In this document: piece after piece, positions 20,376 through 31,789 of the stretch
Layout: each line of letters opens with the position of its first letter
How positions within the stretch are numbered: the first letter of the stretch is position 1
Assembly (NCBI GenBank): GCA_902563575.1
Contig: CACEXV010000004.1
Span: 17,335 to 81,334 of the forward strand
DNA length: 64,000 nucleotides
Direction of reading: 5' to 3'
DNA from: an uncultured Pelagibacteraceae bacterium
GTDB taxonomy: Bacteria > Pseudomonadota > Alphaproteobacteria > Pelagibacterales > Pelagibacteraceae
The notes under the pieces: generated by a model
Seen by the model: only the letters and a program-made list of their open reading frames with translations
Told to the model about the DNA's origin: nothing
Databases searched by the model: none
Program-made: the position numbers and the translations under genes

Positions 20376-20668
20376 ATGTTTAACTTTTTGTTGTATTTAT
20401 CTGAAATTTTAATCTTAATGGATTTTCTTGCACTTATATTATGTTCTTCAAGTGTTTTTGGATTTCTGCCTATCCTAGCTTTCTTGTTTAAAACTACTAA
20501 AGTACAAAAATTTTTAAAAACGATTTTTTTATTCTTTTTTAATTCAAATGATATTTCTTTAATCAAGTTTTTAATGATTTCATGATTAACTTTTTCACTT
20601 AATCCTAATTTTTGTGATATATCTTTTACTAAACTATATTTAACTATAGAATTATTTTTTCTCAACAT
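20372..20668 (-). CDS. ihfA: Integration host factor alpha subunit / HU family protein
   Basis: HU/IHF fold; KKIVFKNFCTLVVLNKKARIGRNPKTLEEHNISARKSIKIKIS; synteny with plsX and merR. Confidence 0.82.
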   Translation of the reverse strand: MLRKNNSIVKYSLVKDISQKLGLSEKVNHEIIKNLIKEISFELKKNKKIVFKNFCTLVVLNKKARIGRNPKTLEEHNISARKSIKIKISDKYNKKLNI

Positions 20669-21686
20669 TAATATGGCTTAAGTTATTTTTAATTTTTTCA
20701 AGTAAATTACCTTTAATAATTTTGTAACACACATCTATAGAATGATAAAAACCAATATAATCTGTAGCGCCATGACTTTTTACCACTGGTCCTTTTAACC
20801 CTAAAAATATAGCGCCATTAAATTTTCTTGGATCAAGTTTATTTTTAAAATTTTGAAGACTTTTATAGGAAAATAGTGAACCGATCCTAGAAAAAATGTT
20901 TTTTTGTAATGCTAATTTAAGATTAGAGGTTATAAATTTTGCAGTTCCTTCAGCAGTCTTTAACGCAATATTCCCAGTAAAACCATCGGTAACAATTACA
21001 TTAGAATCTCCGTCCATAATTTTATTTCCCTCAATATATCCATTGAAAATGAAATCATTATTTTTAAAAGAGGACAATCTTTGATAAGCTTTTTTTAAAG
21101 TGTCTGTGCCTTTAATTTCCTCTGAGCCAATATTTAAAAGTGCAACTTTTGCATTATCATTTGGATATAAAGATTTGTATAAGGCAGATCCCATTTCAGC
21201 GAAATCAATTAAGTTATTTTCATCGCATTCTATATTTGCTCCTAGATCTAACACAATATTCATTCCTTTCTGGTTTGGCCACAAAGCAGCAAGAGCAGGT
21301 TTATTAATTTCATCCATAGTTTTTAAAATCATTCTGGATATCACCAAAAGTACGCCAGTATTTCCTGCCGAAAGACTTATGTCGGCATTATTCAATGTTT
21401 GAGACTCAATGGATTTCCACATACTGCTATTTTTTGAATTTTTAATTGCAGTTAATGGTGTTTCATCATCAGATACAATTGATTGGGTATTTAAAATTTC
21501 AATATTGTTCTTTATTATTTTTTTTTCAGTTAATAATTTATCAATCCTATTGGCGTCGCCGTAAAGTAACAGTTTGTAGTCATCCGATTTATTATTTTCT
21601 ACAAATTTGGATATTCCATCAATTACCTTGTCCGGCGCATTTTCACCACCCATTGCGTCTATTGCAATTTTAATTTTACCAGACAT
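20652..21686 (-). CDS. plsX: Phosphate acyltransferase PlsX
   Basis: IAIDAMGGENAPDKVIDGI, SLSAGNTGVLL, TDGFTGNIALKTAEG. Confidence 0.94.
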   Translation of the reverse strand: MSGKIKIAIDAMGGENAPDKVIDGISKFVENNKSDDYKLLLYGDANRIDKLLTEKKIIKNNIEILNTQSIVSDDETPLTAIKNSKNSSMWKSIESQTLNNADISLSAGNTGVLLVISRMILKTMDEINKPALAALWPNQKGMNIVLDLGANIECDENNLIDFAEMGSALYKSLYPNDNAKVALLNIGSEEIKGTDTLKKAYQRLSSFKNNDFIFNGYIEGNKIMDGDSNVIVTDGFTGNIALKTAEGTAKFITSNLKLALQKNIFSRIGSLFSYKSLQNFKNKLDPRKFNGAIFLGLKGPVVKSHGATDYIGFYHSIDVCYKIIKGNLLEKIKNNLSHINVEKK

Positions 21687-21697
21687 AAAGAATATTT

Positions 21698-21871
21698 CTA
21701 TAAATCTAAAATTTTTTTACCGTTATAAAAACCAGTTTTTAAATCAATATGATGAGACAGTTTATACTCTCCAGATTTTTTGTCCTCAACAATATTTTTC
21801 TTTAAGATCTTGTGATGAGACCTTCTCATACCTTTTTTTGATTTAGAAGTTTTTCTTTTAGGAACTGCCAT
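21698..21871 (-). CDS. rpmF: 50S ribosomal protein L32 (57 aa)
   Basis: Manual translation [57 protein letters not shown]; absent from the supplied ORF track (length cutoff). Confidence 0.94.
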   Translation of the reverse strand: MAVPKRKTSKSKKGMRRSHHKILKKNIVEDKKSGEYKLSHHIDLKTGFYNGKKILDL

Positions 21872-22367
21872 AACTATAATTTTTTAATTCATGTATCATA
21901 TTTTTTTGGTTTAAAGCAAAACAATAATTGTAAAATTCCTCAAAATATTTACATATTTCTCTAATTTTAGCATCTTTTTTCATTATTTCACTTTCGAAAT
22001 ACTTAATAATGACTTTTTTATTCACTGTAAAATCACTATTTTCCGAAATATCTATTTTAAGAAGTATATCGTAAAATATTTTTGTTAACAGTTTCATCTT
22101 CTTATTTACCGCTACATCTCCATATCCAAGTTCTCTAATATGATTTTCTAAATTAAGAAATAGGTCATCGAATATTTGCTGTGTATAATCTTTTTTGCCT
22201 TTCTTTTTTAGTGATATTATCAATATAGAAAAATGAAAAAATAATATGTTTATTTTGGTCTCAAAATTGTCCTTTAACCCAATTACATTATAAAAGAATA
22301 AATTACGTGATAATTTCACTAAAATATTATAATAATGATTATGATTTTTTTTAAAAAAATTAAACAT
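21858..22367 (-). CDS. Ubiquinol-cytochrome c chaperone family protein (CBP3-like)
   Basis: [28 protein letters not shown] motif; conserved alphaproteobacterial neighbourhood with bamE and plsX. Confidence 0.75.
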   Translation of the reverse strand: MFNFFKKNHNHYYNILVKLSRNLFFYNVIGLKDNFETKINILFFHFSILIISLKKKGKKDYTQQIFDDLFLNLENHIRELGYGDVAVNKKMKLLTKIFYDILLKIDISENSDFTVNKKVIIKYFESEIMKKDAKIREICKYFEEFYNYCFALNQKNMIHELKNYSYGSS

Positions 22368-22805
22368 ATTACTTACCTTAACATATTTATTTTGTTTTTT
22401 TTAGTAAATTGCTCACTTAAGGAACCTTACAAAAATCATGGAATTAACTTTTTAGATAATAAGTTTAAGATTCTTAATATCAATAAAACAAATAAGAATG
22501 ACGCATTAAAAATAATCGGCCGACCCCACTCATATTCCATAAACAATGATAACATTTGGTATTATTTTGAACGACAAACAACTAAAGGCGACTTTCACAA
22601 ATTAGGGAAAAATATTTTGGTTAAAAATAATGTTTTAAAATTAGAGTTTGATAAATACGGTGTTCTAAAAGATAAATCAATTATTGATAAAGAAGAAATG
22701 AATAAAATTAGAATCAGTAAAAGTAAGACTAAAAATGATCTTGGTAAAAGAAGTATAGTTGGTGACTTTCTACAAAGTTTAAAACAAAAAATGTATAAAA
22801 ATTAG
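22335..22805 (+). CDS. bamE: Outer membrane protein assembly factor BamE (lipoprotein)
   Basis: Lipobox [42 protein letters not shown] resembles the SmpA/OmlA fold. Start could also be 22341. Confidence 0.78.
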   Translation: MIMIFFKKIKHITYLNIFILFFLVNCSLKEPYKNHGINFLDNKFKILNINKTNKNDALKIIGRPHSYSINNDNIWYYFERQTTKGDFHKLGKNILVKNNVLKLEFDKYGVLKDKSIIDKEEMNKIRISKSKTKNDLGKRSIVGDFLQSLKQKMYKN

Positions 22806-24904
22806 TGAGCTATTACAGATAATAATAATAAAGCGACTATATTAGTTATTTTTATCATAGGATTTACCGCTGGTCCTGCTGTATCTTTGTATGGGTCCCC
22901 GACTGTATCACCTGTAACTGCTGATTTATGTGCCTCAGATCCTTTTCCACCAAAATTTCCATCCTCAATATATTTTTTGGCGTTATCCCAAGCGCCGCCA
23001 CCAGCTGTCATTGAAATAGCTACAAACAAACCTGTTACTATAACACCTAAAAGCATTGCACCTAAAGCTGACAAAGCGGCTACTTTACCAGCTATAATAA
23101 AAATACATATATAAAGTAATATCGGAGATAAAACGGGGAGAAGTGATGGTATAACCATTTCTTTAATTGCCGCTTTGGTTAATAAGTCTACTAATCTACC
23201 GTAATCAGGTTTTCTTTTTCCCTTCATTATTCCCGGAATTTTTTTAAATTGCCTTCTTACTTCAATAACCACAGCCCCTCCTGCTCTGCCTACAGCCTGC
23301 ATGCCCATTGAGCCAAAAAGGTATGGTAGAAGACCTCCAATTAAAAGTCCGATCACGACAAAAGGGTTTGACAAATCAAAATCAACTACTAGTCCGTATA
23401 AATTAGATGAACTTTCCCCCGCATAGTATTTGATATCTTCTGTGTAGGCCGCAAAGAGTACCAGAGCACCTAATCCTGCAGAACCAATTGCATATCCCTT
23501 AGTAACAGCTTTTGTGGTATTACCTACAGCATCCAATGCATCAGTAGTTTTTCTTACATTTTTTGGCAATTTGGACATTTCTGCTATTCCTCCAGCATTA
23601 TCTGTTACAGGACCATAAGCATCTAAAGCAACTACCATTCCAGTTAAAGCTAACATTGAAGTTACCGCAATAGCAATTCCGTACAAACCAGCTAAGCTGT
23701 TGGTGTACAAAATTCCAATTACTATAATTATTGCTGGTAATGCCGTGGCCTCCATAGAAACAGCCAGCCCCTGAATAACATTTGTGCCATGTCCTGTGGT
23801 TGATGATTTGGCTACACTTTTTACAGGTCTGTAATTTGTGCCTGTATAATATTCCGTTACCCAAATTAGCAATCCAGTAATAACCAATCCAGATATTGCA
23901 CAAATATATAAATCAAATCCATCAAAATTTATTTCATTTACGCTATAATTGTTAGATAAGCCTATTGTTGAATTTGTTACCGGATGTAAAATTAATAAAG
24001 ATAATAATGCTGTAGCAATAAACCCTTTATACAAAGCTCCCATTATATTTTTGCTTTTACCAAGTCTGACAAACCAAGTCCCTATGATAGATGTGATTAT
24101 GCACGAACCACCGATAGCTAAAGGATAAATCATCATATTGCTATCTGAAGGAAAAAAAATTGATGCTAAAACCATGGTAGCTACAATTGTTACGGCATAT
24201 GTCTCAAAAAGATCTGCGGCCATTCCCGCACAATCTCCAACGTTATCACCAACGTTATCTGCTATAACTGCAGGGTTTCTAGGATCGTCTTCAGGTATAC
24301 CAGCTTCAACTTTACCAACAAGGTCAGCACCTACATCGGCTCCTTTAGTAAAAATTCCCCCGCCAAGTCTTGCGAAAATAGATATTAATGACGCTCCAAA
24401 ACCTAGTGCTACTAAAGCATTAATGATATCTCTGCCTTGAACATTTAAATTGATCAAAAATAAATAATAAATTGTAATCGATAAGAGCGCTAATCCAGCA
24501 ACTAATAAGCCAGTTATAGCGCCAGATTTAAATGCTATAGATAGTCCCGATTGTAAACTTTTTCTAGAAGCCTCAGCTGTTCTGACATTCGCTTTAACTG
24601 AAATTAGCATTCCCACATATCCAGCAACACCAGAAAGTGTTGCGCCAATAAAATATCCAATTCCAACTAAAATGTTAAATAAATAACTTACTACTAATAA
24701 TACAATTATCCCAACAACAGCTATTGTTTTATATTGTCTGTTAAGATAAGCCTTTGCTCCAATTTGAATAGCCTCCGCTATCTCTTGCATTTTATTGTTT
24801 CCCGGACTACTTGAAAGAATTTGGCCTGAAAGTAAATAACTATAAGCAACAGCCAGAATACCTGTAAAAATTATCAAATATAAAAGTTCTATGGAATTAC
24901 TCAT
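22802..24904 (-). CDS. hppA: Membrane-bound proton-translocating pyrophosphatase
   Basis: [54 protein letters not shown] and [18 protein letters not shown]. Confidence 0.95.
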   Translation of the reverse strand: MSNSIELLYLIIFTGILAVAYSYLLSGQILSSSPGNNKMQEIAEAIQIGAKAYLNRQYKTIAVVGIIVLLVVSYLFNILVGIGYFIGATLSGVAGYVGMLISVKANVRTAEASRKSLQSGLSIAFKSGAITGLLVAGLALLSITIYYLFLINLNVQGRDIINALVALGFGASLISIFARLGGGIFTKGADVGADLVGKVEAGIPEDDPRNPAVIADNVGDNVGDCAGMAADLFETYAVTIVATMVLASIFFPSDSNMMIYPLAIGGSCIITSIIGTWFVRLGKSKNIMGALYKGFIATALLSLLILHPVTNSTIGLSNNYSVNEINFDGFDLYICAISGLVITGLLIWVTEYYTGTNYRPVKSVAKSSTTGHGTNVIQGLAVSMEATALPAIIIVIGILYTNSLAGLYGIAIAVTSMLALTGMVVALDAYGPVTDNAGGIAEMSKLPKNVRKTTDALDAVGNTTKAVTKGYAIGSAGLGALVLFAAYTEDIKYYAGESSSNLYGLVVDFDLSNPFVVIGLLIGGLLPYLFGSMGMQAVGRAGGAVVIEVRRQFKKIPGIMKGKRKPDYGRLVDLLTKAAIKEMVIPSLLPVLSPILLYICIFIIAGKVAALSALGAMLLGVIVTGLFVAISMTAGGGAWDNAKKYIEDGNFGGKGSEAHKSAVTGDTVGDPYKDTAGPAVNPMIKITNIVALLLLSVIAH

Positions 24905-24977
24905 TTTTTAAAAGATAAATGCCAAAATAATTTACAAAAGGCAAGCAAAAGTTTAACATGAGTACATTCATAAGATT

Positions 24978-25370
24978 TTACAACGATTTTCTCAATATTC
25001 TTGATATTTTATCTAGTATAGCGTTTAAATATTTTACTTTACTCTTTTCTAGAAAAAACTCGGCGGCCTTTAAATATTCAACTATTATTACTTTAATTGA
25101 ATTATTATGTTTAAACAAAAGTTCAAAAACTGCAGCTTGAACTATAATTTTTAATATTTTGTCTGTTTTTTTAAAGTCAATATCACTTCCTAAATGTTCT
25201 GAAATAGTTTGATTTATCAACTCTTCTCTTTCTAATGTACCCTCAGTAACATCTTTAATGAACTTTTTAAATTGTGATTTTTTATAATCTAGTTTAGCTT
25301 CAGGGTTTGTCGATTGTGAATAAATATTTTGAATAATTATAACTCTCGAAGAATATAATTTATTTATCAT
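24978..25370 (-). CDS. nusB: Transcription antitermination factor NusB
   Basis: SRVIIIQNIYSQ and ILKIIVQAAVFELLFK...VKVIIVEYLKAAEFF-like pattern; next to ribH. Confidence 0.8.
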   Translation of the reverse strand: MINKLYSSRVIIIQNIYSQSTNPEAKLDYKKSQFKKFIKDVTEGTLEREELINQTISEHLGSDIDFKKTDKILKIIVQAAVFELLFKHNNSIKVIIVEYLKAAEFFLEKSKVKYLNAILDKISRILRKSL

Positions 25371-25763
25371 TTATAAAAAGCTTTTTAAAGAATTTATAGA
25401 TTCTTTAGATTTTTTTTTAACTCTCTTAAGGGCCTGACTAGAATTATTTGTAGTTAGTATTGAGTTAGCGATAGGCTTATTTGATTTGATCATTAACCCT
25501 ATTAATGAACTGAAAACAGAGTTGCAAATAAAGTCATAATGTGAAGTTTCTCCTTTAATAACACATCCAATAGCAATAAAACCATCATATTTTTTCAAGT
25601 TTCTTGATATCATCAAAGGAATTTCAAATGCTCCTGAAACTGAAATTACCTTCGTCCTAGTTTTTATTTTGATCAATTCTTTTAGTTGCAAATGTAACAT
25701 TTTATTAGTTATATCTTTATAATAATTTGCATTTACTATTAAAATTTTTTTATTTTTATACAT
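25371..25763 (-). CDS. ribH: 6,7-dimethyl-8-ribityllumazine synthase
   Basis: VSGAFEIPLMISRNLKKYDGFIAIGCVIKGETSHYDFICNSV. Confidence 0.92.
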   Translation of the reverse strand: MYKNKKILIVNANYYKDITNKMLHLQLKELIKIKTRTKVISVSGAFEIPLMISRNLKKYDGFIAIGCVIKGETSHYDFICNSVFSSLIGLMIKSNKPIANSILTTNNSSQALKRVKKKSKESINSLKSFL

Positions 25764-26829
25764 TTACTATCTTTTGTTTTATAATCTTTATTCCGAAACC
25801 TTCTAATCCAATTATTCTTTTAAAAGATCTAGATATTAAAATAATTTTTTTTAAACCTAAATATTTTATTATCTGAGCTCCATATCCATAATATCTTAAA
25901 ATATTATTTTTACTGAATTGTTCTAATATCTTCTCTTTTTTTGATTTTTTGTCTTCAATCAAAATTAATGCGTAATTTTTGAATTTATTAAGGAAATTTA
26001 GATTCCTTATAACGTCTTTGTTTTCATACAAAAAATTTTTTTTAATTTTAATCGACATTACTCTAACTGGTATTACTGATCTTGAATTAAAATTGCCTTT
26101 TTTTAAAACAAAGCTTTTTGAATTATCTAATTTATTTGTAAACGTTTTTAATATAAGGTTATTATATTTTCCTATTTTAATGGCTCTACTTGATATATTA
26201 TTAATTAATTTCTCATTTTTAATTCTATAGGCAATCAGATCAGAAATACTACCTATTTTAATTTTATGTTTTTTTGAAAATTTTATTAAGTCATTTAATC
26301 TAGCCATCCTACCGTCTTGGTTCATGACTTCACAAATTACAGCACTTGGATTTAAATTTGCTAGTTTAGAGATATCTACTGATGCCTCTGTATGTCCGGC
26401 TCTCTCTAACACGCCACCTATTCTTGAGACTAATGGAAAGACATGGCCTGGTGAAACCAAATCTTTTTTTTTGGATTTTTCATCGATTGCTGTTTTAATT
26501 GTTTTGGCCCTATCAAATGCAGATATACCTGTTGTTACACCCTTTCTAGACTCAATAGAAACTGTGAATGCTGTTTGCATCCTTGAGTTGTTAGTTGGTG
26601 ACATAAGTGGTAAACCTAATTTTTTAACTTTTTTATTAGTTAGTGCTAAGCATATTAAGCCTCTTCCATGCGTTGCCATAAAATTAATTTTTTTGTAATT
26701 ACATTTTGATGCAGGAACAACTAAATCACCTTCATTTTCTCTATCCTTATTGTCCACTAATAAAAATAATTTACCCTTTTTAGCGTCTTTAATTATTTCT
26801 TTTACTGGAGATAAAAAATTTTTTTTCAT
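25756..26829 (-). CDS. ribB: 3,4-dihydroxy-2-butanone-4-phosphate synthase with degenerate GTP cyclohydrolase II-like domain (RibBX type)
   Basis: DNKDRENEGDLVVPA and MATHGRGLICLALT (RibB); the C-terminal half lacks the Cys cluster of GTP cyclohydrolase II. Confidence 0.88.
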   Translation of the reverse strand: MKKNFLSPVKEIIKDAKKGKLFLLVDNKDRENEGDLVVPASKCNYKKINFMATHGRGLICLALTNKKVKKLGLPLMSPTNNSRMQTAFTVSIESRKGVTTGISAFDRAKTIKTAIDEKSKKKDLVSPGHVFPLVSRIGGVLERAGHTEASVDISKLANLNPSAVICEVMNQDGRMARLNDLIKFSKKHKIKIGSISDLIAYRIKNEKLINNISSRAIKIGKYNNLILKTFTNKLDNSKSFVLKKGNFNSRSVIPVRVMSIKIKKNFLYENKDVIRNLNFLNKFKNYALILIEDKKSKKEKILEQFSKNNILRYYGYGAQIIKYLGLKKIILISRSFKRIIGLEGFGIKIIKQKIVNV

Positions 26830-26831
26830 GA

Positions 26832-27416
26832 TTATTTTGAAATCTTATGTAAATATTTTGCTAGCATGTCAAATTCAATATTAACTTTGCTCGACTTTTT
26901 TAACTTATTCAGATTAGTAAGTTTGAGAGTATGAGGGATTATTACGATTTGGAAACCATCTTTGGTTAATTTAGAAATTGTTAATGATACACCGTTTAAA
27001 CCAACAGAGCCTTTTTCAATTATATATTTGTTAAAAATGGACGGTATTCTAATATTTATAAACCAGGCTTTATCTTTTATGTTTATATTTTTAATCATGC
27101 CAGTGCAATCGACATGACCAAAGAGGTAATGGCCAGATATATTTTGTCCGTGTTTTAATGATTTTTCTAAATTAATGTGATCTCCAATTTTACAGTTTTT
27201 AAACCTAGTTTTGTTTAATGTTTCTCGTGACAAGAAAAAGAATAATTTTTTTTTCTTAATTTTAGTTAAAGTTAAACATGTGCCGTCACAACTAATAGAT
27301 GATCCAATTTCGTTTTTTGTAACTTTTAAATTAGTTAAAATGCCAATTACAATACTATCTTTGTTTTTGCTGATTTCTGTTAATTTACCTTGATTATAAA
27401 TTATACCGTTAAACAT
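26832..27416 (-). CDS. ribE: Riboflavin synthase alpha chain
   Basis: [46 protein letters not shown]. Confidence 0.92.
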   Translation of the reverse strand: MFNGIIYNQGKLTEISKNKDSIVIGILTNLKVTKNEIGSSISCDGTCLTLTKIKKKKLFFFLSRETLNKTRFKNCKIGDHINLEKSLKHGQNISGHYLFGHVDCTGMIKNINIKDKAWFINIRIPSIFNKYIIEKGSVGLNGVSLTISKLTKDGFQIVIIPHTLKLTNLNKLKKSSKVNIEFDMLAKYLHKISK

Positions 27417-28519
27417 TATTTTAATTTTATCTTAAACAGGCTGTCTCCATAAAGATAGACGGGTATTTTACTTTTTAATTTAATCTTTTTAATAGGACTT
27501 ATCGTATCATTATTGTATCCATATTTCTTTAAATTTTGACTAGATTTGAATATATATAAATTATCTATTAACTTACTCTTGATCAAAAAATTTAAATAAG
27601 TAAGCCCACTTTCAACTAAAACTCGAGTATATTTTTTAGAGAGTATTTTAAAAATTTTTAAATAGTCATCACTTGTATCCATTTTCTCCAATAATACGAC
27701 TTCAATTTTTTTTTTTCTAAAAAAGGAAATTTTTTTTTTATTTTTACTTATTGTAAAAATTTTTATTTTCCTATTTAAATTTGATTTAAATATTTTTAAA
27801 TTTCTTTTTATTTTGAGAAATCTATCAATAATTACTATATCCGGACTTTTATCCTCTAAACCCTTTATTCTACAATTTAATAGAGAGTTGTCTTTATTAA
27901 TTGAATACGATGTTGAAAGTAAACAATCGTAAGTGGATCTATAGTATTGACCTCTTAGCCTCGACACTTCATTCGTTATCCATTTATTTTTTTTATTTAT
28001 CGTAAAAAAATCTTTTGATATTGCTAACTTTGCGTCAATTAAAGGGAGCTTTTTTTTATTTCTTAATTTATGACTTTTATAAAAATCATTTCCCTTCGAT
28101 TTTAAGATATTTTTTTTTACTATAATTTTATTTTTTTTTAAAATGTTTGCTGATTTGCCCTTTGTCCTTAAATCAAAATCTTCGATAGAATAGAATACTT
28201 TTTTGATCTTCTTTTTTATAATTGAGTTTACACAGGGGGGTGTATTACCAAAATGATTACAAGGTTCCAAAGTGACATATAATGTGCAATCTTTAAAATT
28301 TTTTTTTTGATTTAAGGCTTTATGCTCAGCGTGTGGCCTTCCATTTATAGAAGTTGTGCCGGTAGATATTATGCTACCATTTTTTTCAACCACACAGCCT
28401 ACTGATGGATTTGTTTTTGTGGAACCTAAATTAATTCTAGCCTGTTGAAAGGCTAATTCAAGGCAATTTATGTTAAATTTATTGACCTTATTTCTTTTTA
28501 GATCTGCCATGAAGCTCAT
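27416..28519 (-). CDS. ribD: Bifunctional diaminohydroxyphosphoribosylaminopyrimidine deaminase / uracil reductase
   Basis: [42 protein letters not shown]. Start may be 28510 (MADLKR). Confidence 0.92.
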   Translation of the reverse strand: MSFMADLKRNKVNKFNINCLELAFQQARINLGSTKTNPSVGCVVEKNGSIISTGTTSINGRPHAEHKALNQKKNFKDCTLYVTLEPCNHFGNTPPCVNSIIKKKIKKVFYSIEDFDLRTKGKSANILKKNKIIVKKNILKSKGNDFYKSHKLRNKKKLPLIDAKLAISKDFFTINKKNKWITNEVSRLRGQYYRSTYDCLLSTSYSINKDNSLLNCRIKGLEDKSPDIVIIDRFLKIKRNLKIFKSNLNRKIKIFTISKNKKKISFFRKKKIEVVLLEKMDTSDDYLKIFKILSKKYTRVLVESGLTYLNFLIKSKLIDNLYIFKSSQNLKKYGYNNDTISPIKKIKLKSKIPVYLYGDSLFKIKLK

Positions 28520-28955
28520 CTATATATTCACCGAACTCACCGATCTCTTTAAAATTTGTGTAAACTGAAGCAAATCTTATGTATGCTATTTTATCAAGTT
28601 CTTTAAGCTCATCCATAACTTTTTTACCAATAACACTAGATTGAATTTCTGATTGTCCCATTTCTTCCAACTCCCTTGAAATTTTTGAAACTACTTTTTC
28701 GGTTGTGTCAGAGTCAATTGGTCTTTTTTTTAATGCAGTGAAAAGTGACTTAGCTAATTTTTCGCGATCAAATGGACTTCTCCTTCCATTTTTTTTTATA
28801 ACAGTCAATTCCCTGAATTGAACTCTTTCAAATGTGGTAAACCTTTGACCGCCGCTACAAGTACAAACTCTTCTTCGTCTTATTGCTGTTCCATCTTCTG
28901 TTGGTCTTGAGTCAACTACTGAAGTATCTTTTTCCCTACAAAAAGGACATATCAT
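28488..28955 (-). CDS. nrdR: Transcriptional repressor NrdR
   Basis: [46 protein letters not shown]; start moved from 29003 to the Met before CPFC. Confidence 0.95.
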   Translation of the reverse strand: MICPFCREKDTSVVDSRPTEDGTAIRRRRVCTCSGGQRFTTFERVQFRELTVIKKNGRRSPFDREKLAKSLFTALKKRPIDSDTTEKVVSKISRELEEMGQSEIQSSVIGKKVMDELKELDKIAYIRFASVYTNFKEIGEFGEYIDELHGRSKKK

Positions 28956-28965
28956 AGATAGACCT

Positions 28966-30267
28966 TTAATTACTATATATTGGAAAAGATGTACATAGAT
29001 CAATCACTTCTTTTTTAACCTCTTGCTCTATTTTAGAGTTATCTTCGAGATTCTTAGATAAGCCTTTAAGAGTCTTAGTTATTAGTTGACCAATTAAAAT
29101 GAACTCTTCTTTTCCAAAGCCTCTTGTTGTGCAAGCAGGTGTCCCTAGTCTTATCCCGGAAGTAATCATTGGGCTCTGTGTATCAAAAGGAATACCATTT
29201 TTATTACAAGTAATGTTGGCATTGCCTAAAGATTTTTCAGCATCTTTACCAGTCAAATTATATGGTCTTAAATCGACCAGCATTAAATGGGTATCTGTTC
29301 CTCCAGAAAAAATTTTGAAATCATTCTTAATTAATGTATCTGCTAAAATTTTAGCATTTGAAATAACATTTTTTGTGTATTCTCTAAAATTTGAGTGTAA
29401 AGCCTCCTTGAAACAAACTGCTTTTGCTGCAACAACATGCATTAATGGTCCACCTTGTAATCCAGGAAAGACAGCACTATTAAACTTTTTAATTAAATCC
29501 TCTTTGTTAGTTAGTATGATACCACCTCTTGGACCTCGTAAAACTTTATGTGTTGTTGATGTGACCACATCTGCATAATCTGCAGGATTTGGATATTCTT
29601 TTCCCGCTACCAATCCTGAGAAGTGCGCCATGTCAACAAGTAAGTACGCTCCAACTTTGTCTGCAATTTCTCTAAATTTTTTAAAATCTATCACTCTAGA
29701 ATAAGCGCTACCGCCAGCAATTATTAATTTAGGTTTATTTTTAACTGCCAACTCTTCGACTTGGGCATAATCAATTAATCCAGTTTCTTTATTAACTTCA
29801 TAATGCAAAGCATTAAACCATTTTCCGGATTGTGCCGGTTTAGCTCCATGAGTTAGGTGACCTCCGGAATTTAAACTCATAGCTAAAGTAGTATCACCTG
29901 GTTTTAACAGGGCAAGATAAACTGCTCCGTTTGCTTGAGCACCAGAGTGAGGTTGTACGTTTGCAAATTTACAATTGAAAAGTTTTTTAGCTCTTTCAAT
30001 TGCTAAGTTTTCTGAAATATCAACAAACTCACACCCACCGTAATATCTTTTTCCAGAATAACCTTCAGCATATTTATTGGTCAAAACTGATCCTTGTGCA
30101 TCTAAGACAGCTTTTGATACAATATTTTCAGATGCAATTAATTCTATGTGCTCGTTTTGGCGATTAAATTCCTTTTTGATTGAATTAAAAAGTTCAATGT
30201 CAGATGTTTTTAAATCATCATCAAAAAAATTTGAAACTAGACTTTTAATTTTAGTAACTGTCGACAT
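28966..30267 (-). CDS. glyA: Serine hydroxymethyltransferase
   Basis: [43 protein letters not shown] and [14 protein letters not shown]. Confidence 0.97.
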   Translation of the reverse strand: MSTVTKIKSLVSNFFDDDLKTSDIELFNSIKKEFNRQNEHIELIASENIVSKAVLDAQGSVLTNKYAEGYSGKRYYGGCEFVDISENLAIERAKKLFNCKFANVQPHSGAQANGAVYLALLKPGDTTLAMSLNSGGHLTHGAKPAQSGKWFNALHYEVNKETGLIDYAQVEELAVKNKPKLIIAGGSAYSRVIDFKKFREIADKVGAYLLVDMAHFSGLVAGKEYPNPADYADVVTSTTHKVLRGPRGGIILTNKEDLIKKFNSAVFPGLQGGPLMHVVAAKAVCFKEALHSNFREYTKNVISNAKILADTLIKNDFKIFSGGTDTHLMLVDLRPYNLTGKDAEKSLGNANITCNKNGIPFDTQSPMITSGIRLGTPACTTRGFGKEEFILIGQLITKTLKGLSKNLEDNSKIEQEVKKEVIDLCTSFPIYSN

Positions 30268-30269
30268 AA

Positions 30270-30707
30270 TTAAATTTTTTTAACTCTTCTTTGGTGCCTG
30301 CCTCCCTCAAACTTTGTATTTAAAAAAGTACTCAATATTTTCTTTATATCTTTTTTTTTTGTTAGTCTAGCACCTAAGCATAATATATTAGCATTATTAT
30401 GAGCTCTACACAAATAAGTAGATTTTAAATTATAGCATACTGCGGCTCTTATTCCTCTTTGTTTATTAGCTGATATTGCCATACCGGTGCCTGATCCACA
30501 AACTAGTATGCCAATATGGCTCTTTTTCGATTTCACTCTAATTGCAATTTTTTTTGCAAAATCAGGATAATCTACAGAATTGTCGCTATATGGTCCAAGA
30601 TCTATTGTAGATATTTGATTTTTTATTAATAAATCTTTAATGATTTCTTTTAAATCAAAACCTGCATGATCCGATGCTATACAAATTTTTTTAAATAGTG
30701 AGTTCAA
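30270..30707 (-). CDS. rpiB: Ribose-5-phosphate isomerase B
   Basis: [44 protein letters not shown]. Confidence 0.93.
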   Translation of the reverse strand: MNSLFKKICIASDHAGFDLKEIIKDLLIKNQISTIDLGPYSDNSVDYPDFAKKIAIRVKSKKSHIGILVCGSGTGMAISANKQRGIRAAVCYNLKSTYLCRAHNNANILCLGARLTKKKDIKKILSTFLNTKFEGGRHQRRVKKI

Positions 30708-30787
30708 AGTTTTAAATTTTATGTTAATTAACTATAGTTAAATAATAATATATTTATCATACAAAAAAAAGTTTAATGTTTTAAAAT

Positions 30788-31789
30788 ATGAAATATCCTG
30801 GAAAATATCCAAAAACAAGACTTAGAAGAAATAGGACGCATGACTGGGTAAGAAGACTTGTTTCAGAAAATAGCCTTACCTCTAGTGACTTAATTTTACC
30901 AGTCTTTGTATGTGATGGACGCAATAAAAAAGAAAAAATAAAGTCAATGCCTGGTGTATTCAGATATAGTGTTGATAATTTAGAGCCTATAATTAATAAA
31001 GCTACCAATTATAAAATTCCTCTAATAGCTTTATTTCCATCAACACCTAAGAATAAAAAGGATCCATACGGAAGTGAAGCATTAAATGAAAATAATTTGA
31101 TATGTCAGGCCTTAAGGAAAATAAAAACAAATAATAAAATTGGTATAATGTGCGATGTTGCGTTAGATCCTTACACTTCGCATGGTCATGACGGAATTAT
31201 AAAAAATAAATATGTGCTAAATGACGAAACTAATGATATTTTAGTTAAACAAGCACTTTTATATGCTGAAATGGGATGTGATATAATCGCCCCCTCTGAT
31301 ATGATGGATGGCAGGATTGGTTTAATAAGAAAAAATCTCGATAAAAATAATTTAAAAAATATTAAAATCTTATCTTACGCTACAAAATATGCTTCAAATT
31401 TTTACGGACCCTTTAGAGACGCTGTGGGATCACAAAAATTACTTAGTGGTGACAAAAAGACTTATCAGATGGATAATCGAAACTCGGATGAGGCACTAAG
31501 AGAAGTTTTTTTAGATATTAAAGAAGGCGCAGATTTTGTTATGGTAAAGCCAGGTATGCCTTATCTTGATATAATAAAATTAATCAATGATAATTTTAAA
31601 ATTCCAATTTTTTCATACCAAGTTTCAGGTGAGTATAGTTTGCTAAAAAATGGGATAAACAAAAATATTATTAACAGAGAGGCTATATCGGAAACTATAA
31701 TGTCTTTAAAAAGAGCTGGCTCATCAGCCATTATAACTTATTTTGCCTTAGAATTAGCAAAAGAACTCAAAAATAATTTTCTAAAGTAA
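30788..31789 (+). CDS. hemB: Delta-aminolevulinic acid dehydratase
   Basis: RRNRTHDWVRRLVSEN, CDVALDPYTSHGHDG, DMMDGRIG, FVMVKPGMPYLDII, YQVSGEYS. Confidence 0.96.
   Translation: MKYPGKYPKTRLRRNRTHDWVRRLVSENSLTSSDLILPVFVCDGRNKKEKIKSMPGVFRYSVDNLEPIINKATNYKIPLIALFPSTPKNKKDPYGSEALNENNLICQALRKIKTNNKIGIMCDVALDPYTSHGHDGIIKNKYVLNDETNDILVKQALLYAEMGCDIIAPSDMMDGRIGLIRKNLDKNNLKNIKILSYATKYASNFYGPFRDAVGSQKLLSGDKKTYQMDNRNSDEALREVFLDIKEGADFVMVKPGMPYLDIIKLINDNFKIPIFSYQVSGEYSLLKNGINKNIINREAISETIMSLKRAGSSAIITYFALELAKELKNNFLK

Noticed and set aside
23598-23903. 101 aa minus-strand ORF rich in Trp, Asn, Cys and Tyr within hppA
   Set aside because: Out-of-frame same-strand reading of hppA with biased composition; not a plausible protein.
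26324-26698. 124 aa + strand ORF antisense to the RibB domain
   Set aside because: Shadow ORF over conserved RibB motifs.
28956-29003. N-terminal extension [16 protein letters not shown] of NrdR in the ORF track
   Set aside because: NrdR starts at MxCPFC; the extension would overlap the glyA end without homology.
29099-29578. 159 aa + strand ORF antisense to glyA
   Set aside because: Shadow ORF inside glyA; no recognisable motifs.
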